DNA of 64,000 nt from Meconema thalassinum (taxonomy: Eukaryota > Arthropoda > Insecta > Orthoptera > Tettigoniidae): assembly GCA_946902985.2 (NCBI GenBank), contig OX336393.1, forward strand, positions 48,127,131 to 48,191,130. Direction: 5' to 3'. Under the pieces are notes generated by a model that was given only the letters and a program-made list of their open reading frames with translations, did no database searches and was not told where the DNA came from. The position numbers were made by a program, and so were the translations under genes. This document shows, piece after piece, positions 10,771 to 21,959 of the stretch. Position 1 is the stretch's first letter, and each line of letters opens with the position of its first letter.

Positions 10771-11908
10771 TATTGACCATCAGCCCTGTGTAATTGGCTG
10801 TATGTCGGATTAGTCTGATAGGCCTGACCTGTGCTTCTGTTGTGCCTACAGTACTGTGTGTAAGTGTAATTATCAGGGTAAGGGTTGTGGGTAGGTGATA
10901 CTGGAGATGAAATACGGTACACTTGCTTGGAGGCTGTGGGTGGTAAAAATAAACTCAAGATGGCCACTCCCCACCCTCGAGCTCGCATCATCATCATATT
11001 CCAGGAATGGATACTGAAAACCCACTCTCTAAATCCGAAGGGTTAATTTAATGACTGTCACCCAATCTCTGCGCTGTCCCTGTCATTTTATGACACTATT
11101 CTGTCTATGTAGCCTAATCAACACACGCGTTTATTTTATTAATTACATTATTTGTTGTAGCGAACTAAAACAGTTACCTCTAATTTGAACGCTATTTCCA
11201 ATTCAATAAAGAGCGGATCATATTAAAACGACATTATTCGTGTTAACAAGCGCTCATTACTGAGGGATGGCACACAAAAACATTTCATTAGCAGAACACT
11301 AATTACATACTGTAGGCCCTGTCTTGGTTTACAATACAATTCGACATCCGCTTTCAAGCGTCCATTAGTTGTAAAAAATGTGCTTCGGTAACTCAGTTTT
11401 TTTTTCATTTAAAATATCTCCGTATAACTTTCATTATTGAATTTGTGGAGATAGATTTTAACGTAGGAATGCTTGCTTTATTTTGTTGTGCTTATTTAAG
11501 CGTTTTCTAGCATACAAAAAACAAAACGAGAGTCTTTTGTTCTCTATCATCTCTGGTTACCCAGAGATAACACTGTTTCTCATGGCCTCCTTGTCCCTGC
11601 CTCCCTGAGTCGAGATCGGCAGCCACATAGGTGCTGCGCTCTGGAGTCCTGAAGCAGAAAAATATCTCCGTATAACTTTCATTATTGAATTGTTCAATGA
11701 GCGTGTTTAGTTCTCATCATTTACAGTCATTGCACGGCCGACTGAATGCGAGTTGGGCTCATACCGGCCTAGACAATGAGACCTTTTACATGAAATCTTG
11801 TTAGTTACTCAACTGCTCACACAGCGCTGTTGACCAAGCATTGCACGACTAAGACTTATCTCTACTTAGTGTAAAACAAAGTCCCCGATTCTTGGATATC
11901 ACGGGTAT
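10771..11908. other. Unassigned, no gene seen
   Basis: No coding pattern is visible on either strand. One exact 33-bp direct repeat is present at 11411-11443 and 11659-11691, beginning AAAATATCTCCGTATAAC. The copies are 248 bp apart, and this may be a subterminal repeat of the Helitron-like unit that follows. Confidence 0.6.
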
Positions 11909-12430
11909 TCTCGAGAACACTGGATGGATTTTGATGCGGCTTTCACCATTCTGTACAGGTAATATCGAGGAAGATTTCTGTAGAAATTAATTTATTTATG
12001 ATCAAAGGGAGCCAAGCAGTAACGATTTTATATTTCAGTGAATAGGTCGAAGAAAGAACTTGACGTCCGTGCGCTTTTTAAGCTTACGCTGGACAAACCG
12101 TTAAAAATATCAATATACTATGAGTGTAAGAATTGTTCAGCACGAAAAATTGTACAAAATAGTCCGCGTGAGCATATCTCTATCTTCGATACATCGCCCA
12201 CTATAAGTGTTTTTAGTTTGAACGGGAGGGGGATTTGGCATGCACCTCGCCATTCTTAAATTACGTCTGAAAAGAATTCCATGCACATTTATAACTGTTC
12301 CCGGGCGAAGCCGGGTGGGTTGCTAGTGACACTATATAATATCATTAGAATTCCCGCAATATCAAAATGCAATCACAAAATAAAATAGCGTGCTAATAAA
12401 TCTAAGAGAAATTAGACATACCTTGCACCT
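11909..12430 (+). repeat. Left arm of ~0.5-kb inverted repeat (contains Helitron 3' end)
   Basis: This arm matches the reverse complement of 15365-15900 with moderate divergence. The shared part covers a Helitron-like 3' terminus and about 100 bp beyond it (to CCTTGCACC at about 12425, mirrored at 15369-15377). The two arms enclose the P-like transposase pseudogene. Similarity ends near TCTCGAGAACACTGG on the outer side. Confidence 0.8.
11950..12326 (+). mobile_element. Helitron-like 3' end (plus strand)
   Basis: A short GC hairpin, CCCGG-gcgaag-CCGGG (12300-12315), lies just upstream of CTAG at 12323-12326, followed by T. A hairpin about 8-12 nt before a terminal CTRR, with insertion before T, is the hallmark of Helitron 3' ends. 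No Rep/helicase coding region is seen, so this would be non-autonomous. The 5' end is not located. Confidence 0.65.
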
Positions 12431-12699
12431 CGCTACAGTTGAATTCGATCAGAATCATTCGGTTTTCATTAAAGTTTATGCATTTTCCTGCTGAACGGTT
12501 TGGAAGTTCGGCAACAGGAAACTAGGACTGTTATTAACTTAAAATATTCATTTTTGTATTTTTGTACTATTTGTGTTCATGATTTCATTACATTGTCAGA
12601 ATTAATGCTTTAATTAGTAGGGTATACTATTCAGTGTACCTATTATAAATAAAAGCCGTGAGGTTTCTCACCTCCCTATATTACGAAACCCGGTTGCCT

Positions 12700-15300
12700 A
12701 ATACGGGGAAAGTGCACTTTTAAAGTTAACAATAATATCAGAGGGTATTACAACATCAAACGTGCCCATATTTGTAATATACATAGTATATCGCCTGAGG
12801 TTTACATTGGTGAGAAAACCAAAATTATTCCGTTCCTTCTTATGTCTAATGTGAGCCCTATAAAAAAAACTCCCCATATTTGGCGACTTTCCTCTACCCA
12901 TTTTTAGAAGATACCTTATGCACTGAACAGTTGAATCCGTGATTAATTGTATAGGTAGCTTCGTAAGTCTCAGAACTCAGGAAGTCCTTTCTAGCAGCGT
13001 TACTAGCAGCTTTCAAAGTTTCAAGGTAAGAAAGAAAATATTCCTCTAGCCAGTTTAGGCGACTGTCATTTAATGAGAAACAAGTAGTTCCGTGAAGAAC
13101 TATACAGCCTATTTTCATATATCCTACTTATGTTAATTGCCTCTATCGGCATACACAATTTCAGTTTGATTGCTGTAATAGATTCGTAGATATTGAGAAC
13201 CGACTAAATATTACGGATGGTCGCCATGTTGGATTTTATATATGTAGGTCCTAGAGTTATGCACTGTTACATGATGATTATTGTGTACGTGTAGCATTCA
13301 AACTTCAATCGCATGATTAGGACACAAGAAATAAAAGCGGGATTTTAAAATTTCGCTCAGCTGCCATCTTGTGGTTATGGAAACAATTGAAATAAATTAG
13401 ATGCCGGTGGATTAACATTCGTATAAGGATTTACTGTACCAAGTTTCACTGCACTCGGATGGTTAAATTACGAGAAACGTCCATGTGAATATTTATATTT
13501 CGCGTCGCTGCCATGTTGGATTTGTGATCACCAGGTTATTTAAAGTCCTATAGGTGAACTTAAGTTCATAGCCCCTATGAACATTAAAAAATGCAGTTTG
13601 ATTGCTAAAATAGATTCGTAGATATTCAGTATCGTCTAAATATTTCGGATGGTCGCCATTTTGGATTGTTAAATGTATGGGCCATAGAGTCATGTACCAT
13701 TAAAGGAAAATTATTGCTTAGGTTCATTATTCGAACTTTCACTTCGGTCGCATGACTACATCACAAGAAATAAAAACTTAATTTTAAAATTCGCACTGCC
13801 GCCATCTTTAGGTTATGTAAACAATTGAACTAAATTAGATACCAGTGGATTACAATGTGTATAAATATTTCCTGTACCAGGTTTCAGTGCGCTTGGAACA
13901 TTAAATCGCGAGAAAGGTCTATTTAAAATTTTCAAATTCGCCTGGCCGCCATGTTCGTTTTGTAGTTAACCGGTTTTTGAAAGTCTTATAGATGGACTTC
14001 AAGTAGTGCCCTTTATCTCCGTACAAAATTTTAGGGAGATACCGCTAATAGTTTCAGAGATATAGAATGCCGGTGAAATATTTCGCACATCCGCCATCTT
14101 GTGATTATGTAAACAATTGAACAAAGTTAGATGTCGGTGCATTACAATGTATATAAACATATACTGTACCAAGTTTCATTGCGTTTGGTTGGTCAAATCG
14201 CGAGAAACGTCTATTTAAAAGTCGCATATTCGCTTGGCCGCCATGTTGGTTTTGTAGTTACCAGGTTTTCAAAAGTCACATAAGTGAACTTATAGTAGTT
14301 CCCTCTATCACCATAGAAAATGTCAGGGTAATATCGGTAATAGTTTCGGAGATATTGAATGCTGGTGAAATATTTCGCACTGCCGCCATGTTGGATTGGT
14401 GAGACGTAACAAAATTTGAAGGGCACGGTCGAGGTCGCCGGGAATAATGCTATGAACTTTCCGAGTTTCACTGAAATCGCTCCTGCCGTTTAGATTTTAT
14501 TAGGGGGGGGGGGACACACACACGAATCACACACACACACACACACACGCACACACACACGGACAAAAGGTGATCTCATAAGCCTATTTTTTTAAAATTG
14601 AAAATAGGCTAAAAATGCCCTTTATCTGGATTTCTAGACTGAATATGATGATATGTGATGCTTACGTCACGCATAGCGAACCATTTATTAACGTTTTTCA
14701 AAAAATTATGATTGCTTCTGCATCCATGAATGTGTACGCTTCCGGGTGCATGCCTATATTTTCGTTCAGTGTACTAATGGCACCAATAACTTCTGACGAG
14801 AACACTTCCTTGGCACGCCGAACATTCATTTTTTCAAATTTAGTGGGTTCAATGTGTTTTTTAGTGAGGTGTCTGACCGGTTTGACGATCTCATCCTTTT
14901 GCATTGTGTATAGTAATGACGTATTTCCCTGATCCAGTACCATCAGTCATCTCTCGTAACAGAAACTGCGTTCTAATGTGTTTTTTTTTTTTAAGAATGT
15001 GACAATGATCAAAACTAGGGAATAAATTTCTAGACTCGTCGTATGGGTGATTGACCATTGGTTGCAAATTCCCTCCCCTAAATGCCTCATCATTGTAGTG
15101 TTAGTTTTGTGATTATCAGAGACAATTATTATAATTATGAAACCGCATTGTTCAACCTCGAGAATAACGTCCAGCAGGAGTTTATGTAAGTCACGTCCTG
15201 ACAGCTGCTTCGTGAAAAAGAAGGCACACGGTATCTGATAATTTGTCGTAAGATCTCTTAGCACAAAACACAAACACGATTGGCTGCTACTTGTTCCCGG
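12700..15300 (-). pseudogene. P-element/THAP9-like transposase pseudogene, split by an insertion
   Basis: Reading the minus strand from high to low coordinates: about 15300-14947 gives FVLRDLTTNYQIPCAFFF, then GRDLHKLLLDVILEVEQCGF and VSDNHKTN. This resembles the RNase H-like catalytic part of P-element/THAP9 transposases (LRGL..WK.P.AYFF, then a Gly-rich turn and Asp). Next, 14943-14617 gives MQKDEIVKPVRHLTKKHIEPTKFEKMNV and a stretch ending SRNPDKGHF, a match to the later helical part. A hairpin-ended repeat (13079-14610) interrupts here. The frame then resumes at about 13080-12895 with FSLNDSRLNWLEEYFLSYLE and FLSSETYEA, and shifts to a CIRYLL-containing tail down to about 12700. The N-terminal THAP zinc finger is not seen. 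Frame changes make it non-functional. Family assignment is by motif memory. Confidence 0.65.
13079..14610 (+). repeat. HER copy E1 (hairpin-ended repeat) with ~145-bp motif array
   Basis: Begins AACAAG, followed by 5' hairpin AGTTC (13086-13090)/GAACT (13097-13101) and AGCCTATTTTC (from 13106). It ends with 3' hairpin AGCCTATTTT (14581-14590)/AAAATAGGCT (14601-14610). A G-run and (CA)n microsatellite at 14505-14560 precede the 3' hairpin. Inside, CCAT within GCCGCCAT-like motifs occurs at 13224, 13364, 13511, 13656, 13802, 13949, 14094, 14241 and 14386, a spacing of 140-147 bp. No ORF is supported. It interrupts the P-like transposase pseudogene, so it arrived later. Confidence 0.75.
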
Positions 15301-15364
15301 CTGTAATTTTCATCCTCTCTTTCATTTTGATGAGACGGTGCTGGAATTGTGTCCTTGTACCCGA

Positions 15365-15900
15365 AGAAGGTGCAAGGTATGTCTAATTTCTATTAGATTT
15401 ATTAGCACGCTATTTTATTTTGTGATATAATTTTAATTTTGATAATGCGGAAATTATAATGATAATAATTATATAGTGTCACTAGCAACCCGCCCCGGCT
15501 TCTCCCGGGAACAGTTATGAATGTGCAAGGAATTCCTGTCAAACGTAATTTAAGAATGGCGAGGTGCATGATACACAAATCCCCCTTCCGTCAAAACTAA
15601 AAACACTTATAGTGGGCGATGTATCGAAGATAGAGATATGCTCTCGCGGACTTTTTTGTAGAATTTCTCACGCTGAACAATTCATACACTCATAGTATAT
15701 TGATGTTTTTAACGGTTTGCCCAACGTAAGCTTAAAAAGCGCACGGACGCCAGGCTCTTTTTTCGACCTTTTCCCTGAAATCGTTACTGCTTGGCTCCCT
15801 TTGTTCATAAATAAATCATTTTCTACACAAATCTTTCTCGAGATTACCTTTACAGAATGGTGAAAGCCGCATCAAAATCCATCCAGTGGTTCTTGAGATT
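15365..15900 (-). repeat. Right arm of ~0.5-kb inverted repeat (contains Helitron 3' end)
   Basis: Reverse-complement partner of 11909-12430. On the minus strand the GC hairpin CCCGG-gagaag-CCGGG lies just before CTAG (15482-15485 on plus). Similarity continues past the Helitron end for about 115 bp toward the transposase, to 15369. The arms differ by substitutions and small gaps, so this is not a recent palindrome. Confidence 0.8.
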
Positions 15901-15905
15901 ACACA

Positions 15906-17154
15906 TTTAATAAACGTACTGTACGGCTGTTTATTAATCGCGCCTACAATGGGATGGGAGTGCGCTCTATCGGCGCCGAGTAGAAATTTTCCAATTACAC
16001 GTTATCATGGGCTCTAACTGGGATTGTCAAGGCCGGCGTGGTCATTGCAATTCAGTTCACCAGTTTGCCACTAGATGGTACGTCATTAAGTCTGGGAACT
16101 GGCGTATTGTTATTGTATTTCTATATTTTCTTTGAGTTGGAAAAGAGATTATGTTATGATCAACAAACAACGAAAAGGAATCATTTTCTTTCCTTCGGGC
16201 TACCTTTCTTTTGAAGTGCACATTGTTACAAATTATCTACCTTCCGTATAATGAATTCAGCACCTCCACTACAGAATATTTCCCAACCTCAAATCAATGT
16301 GTGCTAATCAAGTGCATACGTACTGTAACTACGTTATCTCTCTGCCGGTGATCTACGTCATTACTTCCAGGAAAGGTATACCGACTGTTGTCTACTAGGC
16401 TCACCAAAGACATGACTCAAATTGGCACACAAACAATTGTGTGGCAAGCACTGATGAGTGTGCCGAGTGCATTATGCTAAGTCGGCCGTCAGAACTCCCG
16501 AGCCCACACTGTGGGGTGAATAGGAGTAGAGTAGTTGACAGCTAGAATTCTCAGAAATGCAACAGTCCTCATCGGCAGAGATATAATGTGAATACTGTAA
16601 TTTGGTCAAGGTAATGGAGCAGTGAACCTGCACTTGGATAATACAGCACATGATTTCATATTGTGGAGACATCGCCAATTCAAATTACTGTCCATTATCG
16701 CTACTGCACTGGAATATCTGTTAAATTACGTAGATATGTGTTCTTGTTTCTTGCTAATTCAAAGACAATATATTGCAATGTTTGTCAGGCCCATGAAGTC
16801 TACTCAACTGTTACAGATGCATACTCATTGACGTCACATCACTGCTACCAACATAAGGGATACAAAATACACCATGTAATTATATGAAACAGATTAAATT
16901 AGCAAAACTATTGGTATGGATAAAGATTATTTACTTCTGACAAAAAACCAGGGGTGTATAATTGGCTACCTAGCAATTATTGGTCTAGGGAAAACCCGTC
17001 AGGATAAAGATTATTGATGAGTTGTACCATAGACGTGAGGTTGGCAATATTGTATTTGTCACATAATTCACCTATATAATGGCGGATACAACTGGAATTT
17101 TACTATACGTATAAGTTGTGATCGAAAAAGGGGACGCAGGGTGGGTTATAGACA
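15906..17154. other. Unassigned, no gene seen
   Basis: No coding pattern is supported. A stretch near 15925-16030 (AATCGCGCCTACAATGGG, then AGTGCGCTCTATCGGC) resembles 36145-36235 in order and content, so a low-copy dispersed repeat is present. Confidence 0.5.
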
Positions 17155-18170
17155 GAGGGTCACCTCAAATATCTACGGAGCTGTTTAAGATATCATCATT
17201 ATGTTTTCAAATTCTTAAATCGTATTAAGGGGCTCATACAACATGGTCCATTTTCCCCCCAGCACATAGGCTACATATTTACCGAGAATCTGGCAGCAAC
17301 TTTGGTTTCTTACATACAACTATACTAATTTCACCGTCTAGAACAACTAAGAATCAAGCGACAAGTTCAGTGATGTGCTTATTTTGCAAATCCGACGAGT
17401 ACTTTTGAGATATTAAAGGTTTCCATATGTGATAGCGATGCGCCAGCCGCTGGAATGTGGAGTGCATTTTCTCTTGCGTGACTCACTCCTTGTTGACAAA
17501 CTCACATACCGAATGTATTCCATTCATAGCATACTGTAATGTGTACATAATCAAAATCCAGTCGCTTATGTACGTGTGCCTTTCTCCCTCTCCACTTCGT
17601 CCTGAATCCTTGCGGATCGAAAACACCTCAATGAAGAGGATAAATAAAGTACGGAATTTTTAGTGATGGCGGACCTGCGACAATGTCTTAATGTACATAT
17701 TAAAATCAGAAATGTAACAAACCTCGCCCATTTAGTTAATTGCGAACGAGCTCGTCTAATATTAATTCTTACGAGTCCGGTTATTCATCAAACATTTTGA
17801 AAATGTACACTCTACAGTATGCATAGAATGGAATAAAGAAGGAGTGGGTTTCGCAAAAGAATCATGTACTCCACATTCCAGCGGCTAGCGCATCGCTTTC
17901 TGTCTAATGCCGACACATAAGGAAACCCTTAATATCTCAAAACGTATTCTTCGGATTTGCAAAACAAGCACATCACTGAACTTGTCGCATGATTCTAAGT
18001 TGTTCCAGTGGGTGAAATTGGTATAGTCCTATTTAAGAAACCAAAGATGCTACCGGTTTCTCGGTAAATACATATGTGCTGGGAGCGAAATGGACCGTCT
18101 TGTATGAGCCCCGTAATACGATTTAAGCATTTGATATCACGGTTCCGTATATATTTGAGGTGGATGAATC
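17155..18170. repeat. Foldback element with ~310-bp inverted arms
   Basis: The left arm 17161-17478 (starting CACCTCAAATAT) matches the reverse complement of 17865-18165 (ending ATATTTGAGGTG). Landmarks shared by both arms include GGGGCTCATACAA, the AGCACATA stretch, ACAAGTTCAGTGATGTGCTT and CGCTGGAATGTGGAGT. The ~390-bp centre has no supported ORF. A DNA transposon derivative or foldback element is likely. No target duplication was established. Confidence 0.75.
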
Positions 18171-18290
18171 ACCATGTATATATATTGTATGTTATTGATT
18201 CCAGAAGAGCTAATAAGGATTACATGTTTCGCTCTTGAAACGGGCATCATCAGATCAAAATATGCAAGACAAAATATCTCTACAAAACCC

Positions 18291-18480
18291 AACAAGTAGT
18301 TCCGTGAAGAACTATAAAACCTATTTTCATACATCCTACTTATATTAATTGCCTCTATCAATATACAAAATGTCAGTGTGATTGCTGTAATAGATTCGTA
18401 GATACTGAGAACCATCTAGATATTTTGGATGGTCGCCATGTTGGTTTTTTATATATGTAGGCCTTAGAGTTATATTCTAC
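18291..18480 (+). repeat. HER copy E2, 5' fragment only
   Basis: Carries AACAAG, the 5' hairpin AGTTC (18298-18302)/GAACT (18309-18313), then ACCTATTTTC and about 150 bp colinear with 13120-13265 including GGTCGCCATGTTGG. It breaks off near 18480. Confidence 0.75.
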
Positions 18481-19606
18481 ATCATTTCCACAATTATTAT
18501 TCATAATTACAAAAGGTATTTCAGCTAATGCCAGTAGATTGTAGAAGGATCACTACTCCAGAAGCGTTACCAGTAATTCATGCAATACTTCTTTCAGGTT
18601 AGGGTGATGCAATTTTTGTTACTCCCCACCCAATCTAATGGGGCACACTCGTGTTCAGTGATTGAAAAACACATCCATTATTGGTGTGGGATTATAAAAC
18701 AAAATAAGCTGTTCAGGTGCAAATTTACAATTAGAGTAAGCACGAACCTTTCGCACTTTACCCTAAGGACAGTGTTTAGTGACTCCTTGATAAGCATTGA
18801 GAGAGCGCAGTAGCTTCCCTGGTGGCTGAAAGTCAAAATTCGGGAAGTTATCTTATTTAAACCGTTTTTTTTATTACAGTACCTGGAGGATTGAAATGTT
18901 CAATGTTCAACTGGCGGGAAAAATATATCCCAACACCAAGAAGGGGTTGTACTAGATTAACGAACGTTGGTAGGCGTGATTATACAGTACATATGCAAGA
19001 TGACGTTGATTTAAATTTCCCGCAAATCGCATTAGCGTGGCGCTAGTAGTAGCCCTATGACGTTGCCCATCAGGTTTGCTTTAAATACGGGCTGTACAGT
19101 GCGAGTAGTAAAGGTCGGCTGCCACGTGGGGGGTGCGGGTACTCTTTCGGGGCACCCCTGAAAAAAAGTGATAGCGTTAGTTACCTGCGAGATTGGACAG
19201 AGTGGCTCTGAGTGGGTCAAGAATGCCTTTACGACGACGAAGAGGCCAGTATCAATAACGTAGCCGTGTTTGTTAAGTCGGGGACCACGGCCGCGAGGCC
19301 CACGGAGGGTGGAATGTTGGCACTGACAGCGGCTATCCCAAGTGTGGGTTTTTCAGGGATTCTTCCCCGCCCCCTCCCCCCACACACACTCCGTCCAGGC
19401 AAATGCTGGGATAGTGCCTTACTTCAATTCCCGGGACGTGCCTACCCTGTCCCACACATTATTTCAGCCATCACAGATATGCAGGTTATCAGACTAAGTT
19501 TAACACACACTCAACTACACGGGGCTGATCATCAAGATGTCCCAAATCCCTAAATTGAACTAACAACGACATGATTTTTGAGCTCCCTTTTAAACGTTCA
19601 ATTGTC
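18481..19606. other. Unassigned; dispersed-repeat fragments, no gene
   Basis: No gene is seen. The segment 19385-19450 (CCAGGCAAATGCTGGG) resembles the body of the SINE seen at 46388. The stretch near 19500-19555 (ACTACACGGGGCTGATCAT) recurs near 37325, so SINE and retroposon debris is present. Confidence 0.5.
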
Positions 19607-19932
19607 TAAAAGTTTTCTTACCAACAATGTTTCGTAAAACGTTATCTTGACAAACATTTAAACGTTTTCTTACTAACCGCAATTTGTAAAACGTTTTCTT
19701 GAGAAACATTGAAACATTTCCTTACTAACTACGTTTCGTAAAATGTTATTTCGAGAAATATTTAAACGTTTTGTTACTAACCGCGTTTCGTAAAACATTA
19801 CCTTGAGAAACATTGAAACGTTTTCTTGCTAACCGCGTTTCGTAAAACATTACCTTGAGAAACATTGAAACGTTTTCTTGCTAACCGCGTTTTGTAAAAC
19901 GTTTCTTTGCGAAACATTGAAACGTTTTTTAA
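19607..19932. repeat. 52-bp minisatellite, ~6 units
   Basis: Six head-to-tail 52-bp units of the form AAACGTTTTCTT...CTAACCGCGTTTCG...CCTTGAGAAACATTG. The central two units are nearly identical and the outer ones diverged, which is the usual pattern of unequal exchange. Each unit carries the self-complementary AAACGTTT. Confidence 0.85.
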
Positions 19933-20254
19933 AATAAATAAACGACAAAAAGTTTTACAACAAATCATTTCCTATTTAAAAGTTTTCTAAAGCAGTTAAA
20001 GATAATCGATTTTATACCAGTTCTCACTTAAATCTGTTTCTTTAGCCTTTGGTATGTTCCATTTTTCTTCCCCTAATTTGCTCAACTCACCTTAATGAGT
20101 GTTATTGTAGGTAAAATAAACAACTATCCTTTCATCAGCCTGAGCGGTATTTCTCATGCCGGGTGGTGTAGCGGTATCAAATACTCAACTGTGAAATGAT
20201 TCCTCACACTGGACTTGTGAACTGAGAAACGTCCCTAACACTTCCCTGCTTGCA
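19933..20254. other. Unassigned, no gene seen
   Basis: AT-rich sequence without coding signal. A GGGTGGTGTAGCGGTATC stretch near 20160 is box-A-like but lacks a matching box B nearby. Confidence 0.4.
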
Positions 20255-20545
20255 ACGGTGTATGAGTGGTTATCGTGTCGGACTGCCAACCCCAAGCTTG
20301 CAGGTTCGCTCCTGGCCATGGTAAGTGATTTTTTGAAAGGCAACAAAAGTTACGGCACGCATGTCATCCGTTGTTGGCATGTTAAAGAACCCATTTGAAT
20401 TCAGTAGGCCGTGTTCATAATGGCAAAATTAATCTCGGGATTTTCCGCCAACACAAAAAGTTCCTCCTTTCTCTACTAGAAAGCGCTGTAGTGTCAGGGA
20501 GCTTAGATTTCTAACCTCCTTGACTTTAGTTACTTAGTTAATTAT
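20255..20545 (+). mobile_element. tRNA-headed SINE (family 1)
   Basis: The head has a box-A-like GAGTGGTTATCGTGTCGG (near 20270) and box B GGTTCGCTCC (near 20303). The body (ACCCATTTGAATTCAGTAGG, CTCGGGATTTTCCGCC, TAGAAAGCGCTGTAGTGTC) recurs in reverse orientation at 28915-29275. A dispersed, RNA polymerase III-driven SINE explains this better than a tRNA gene. Confidence 0.75.
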
Positions 20546-21225
20546 TGTTGTTCTAAGGGGAGGAACTACGAGATCATCAACCCATCTCCTTGACATTCAC
20601 AGCGCTCCAAGGAACAACAAACTTTGACATGCAAGCTGCCCTCTGGGCCACAAATAACAAAGCTTGCACTCGGCAACTGAGACCATACGATATAATAATC
20701 ATATATATTATTTCAGTAGCATGCATCCCTCCTGCGGCGCTCACAAGCGACCGATCGTGAAGATGAGCATTCAAATGAAAGAGAATAGACATTAGCAGTG
20801 ACTTATTGCACTATAATTTCATAAATATCTATAATTTCTTTAAAAAAAGACTTTAAAAAAATTGTACGAAGTGAGCGATTTGCAAACACCGTTGGTGTAG
20901 GAAAATACGCTCCATAATTGCTGTCCACGGGCCGCTGTGACGCCTGTTTCATCTCATATTAACATTCTGAGGTCTTTCCTTCATCCTGAAATGTGAATAG
21001 TGTTCTATAATCATTTGGTTCAAATAAAAACATAACCTTTCCCCTTAAGTCTCTCATTATAAACCTATTGGGGAAAGTGTGGTTTATGAACTTGTGAGAT
21101 TTCTCGCACGGGTCCGCTATTTATTATTATTGTTATTATTACAACACTTCCCTCAGAATCAGTCCAAACGGCAGTCGTAAAAAATCATTTATTACATTAT
21201 TTAAATTAAGGCTGTGATTTTTAAT
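20546..21225. other. Unassigned, no gene seen
   Basis: AT-rich sequence with no supported ORF, RNA gene or repeat relationship within the window. Confidence 0.4.
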
Positions 21226-21850
21226 CGATTGTGTGTTTGAGTCTTCAGTCTTTTGACTGGTTTGATGCAGTTCTCCATGCCTCCCTATCCTGAGCTAATC
21301 GTTTCATCTCTACATAGCTACCATACCCTACGTCAGAGGCAATCTGTTTAACATATTCTAACCTTGGTCTACCCTACAGTTCTTGTCCTCGACCCTTCCT
21401 TCCATAACTAAGCTTGCTATTCCTGGGTGTCTCAGTATGTGTCCAACCAACCTATCTCTTCTCTTCATTAGCAGTCGCCAGAAACATCTCCCCTCTCTCA
21501 CTAGTCTTAATACCTCTTCGTTTGTAACCCTATTTACCCATCTGATCTTCATCATTCTCCTGTAACACAACATTTCAAACGCTTCAATTCTACTCTTTTC
21601 TGCTGCACCAATAGTCCAAGTTTCACTTCCATAGAGCGCCACGCTCCAGACAAAGGCTTTCAAATTGACTTCTTAACACCTAAATCGATATTCGATGTCG
21701 ACAGATTCCTTTCTCTGTAGAAATGCTTTCCTTGCCTGAGCTAACCTACTTTTTATATCCTCTTTGCTTCGTCCATCACTGGTTATTTTCCTCCTAAGTA
21801 ACAGAAGTCGATTAATTTCAGTTATTGAATAATCTATTAATCGAAGCAGA
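21226..21850 (-). pseudogene. LINE ORF2 C-terminal fragment
   Basis: Minus-strand reading from about 21665 gives FVWSVALYGSETWTIGAAEK, CYRRMMKIRW, TNEEVLRLVREGRCFWRLLMKRR, LVGHILRHPG and VMEGRVEDKNCR. This is the region after the RT thumb in many arthropod LINEs (YGSETW, then RRMLKI..W, GHILRH). The RT catalytic part is missing, and stops lie on both sides. The same family occurs on the plus strand at 32478-33050. Confidence 0.8.
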
Positions 21851-21959
21851 TAAATAAAATATTATGATGTAACGATTAACTGGTTGTCCATTTAATCGGT
21901 TGGTCGAATTATTGATTATATTGTTTTCTCGAGTAATCGATATACTTCGCTCCTTTCAC

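Noticed and set aside
12038..12259. 73-codon ORF in the left inverted-repeat arm
   Set aside because: The frame is not maintained in the matching right arm, and it lies in Helitron non-coding sequence.
13493..14471. Short minus-strand ORFs inside HER copy E1
   Set aside because: They track the tandem ~145-bp units, have no conserved start or stop, and no known domain.
14505..14560. (CA)n and similar CAGA/CACA tracts at 30435, 45865 and 62920 as independent microsatellites
   Set aside because: They occupy the same position in each HER copy, so they are treated as part of that element.
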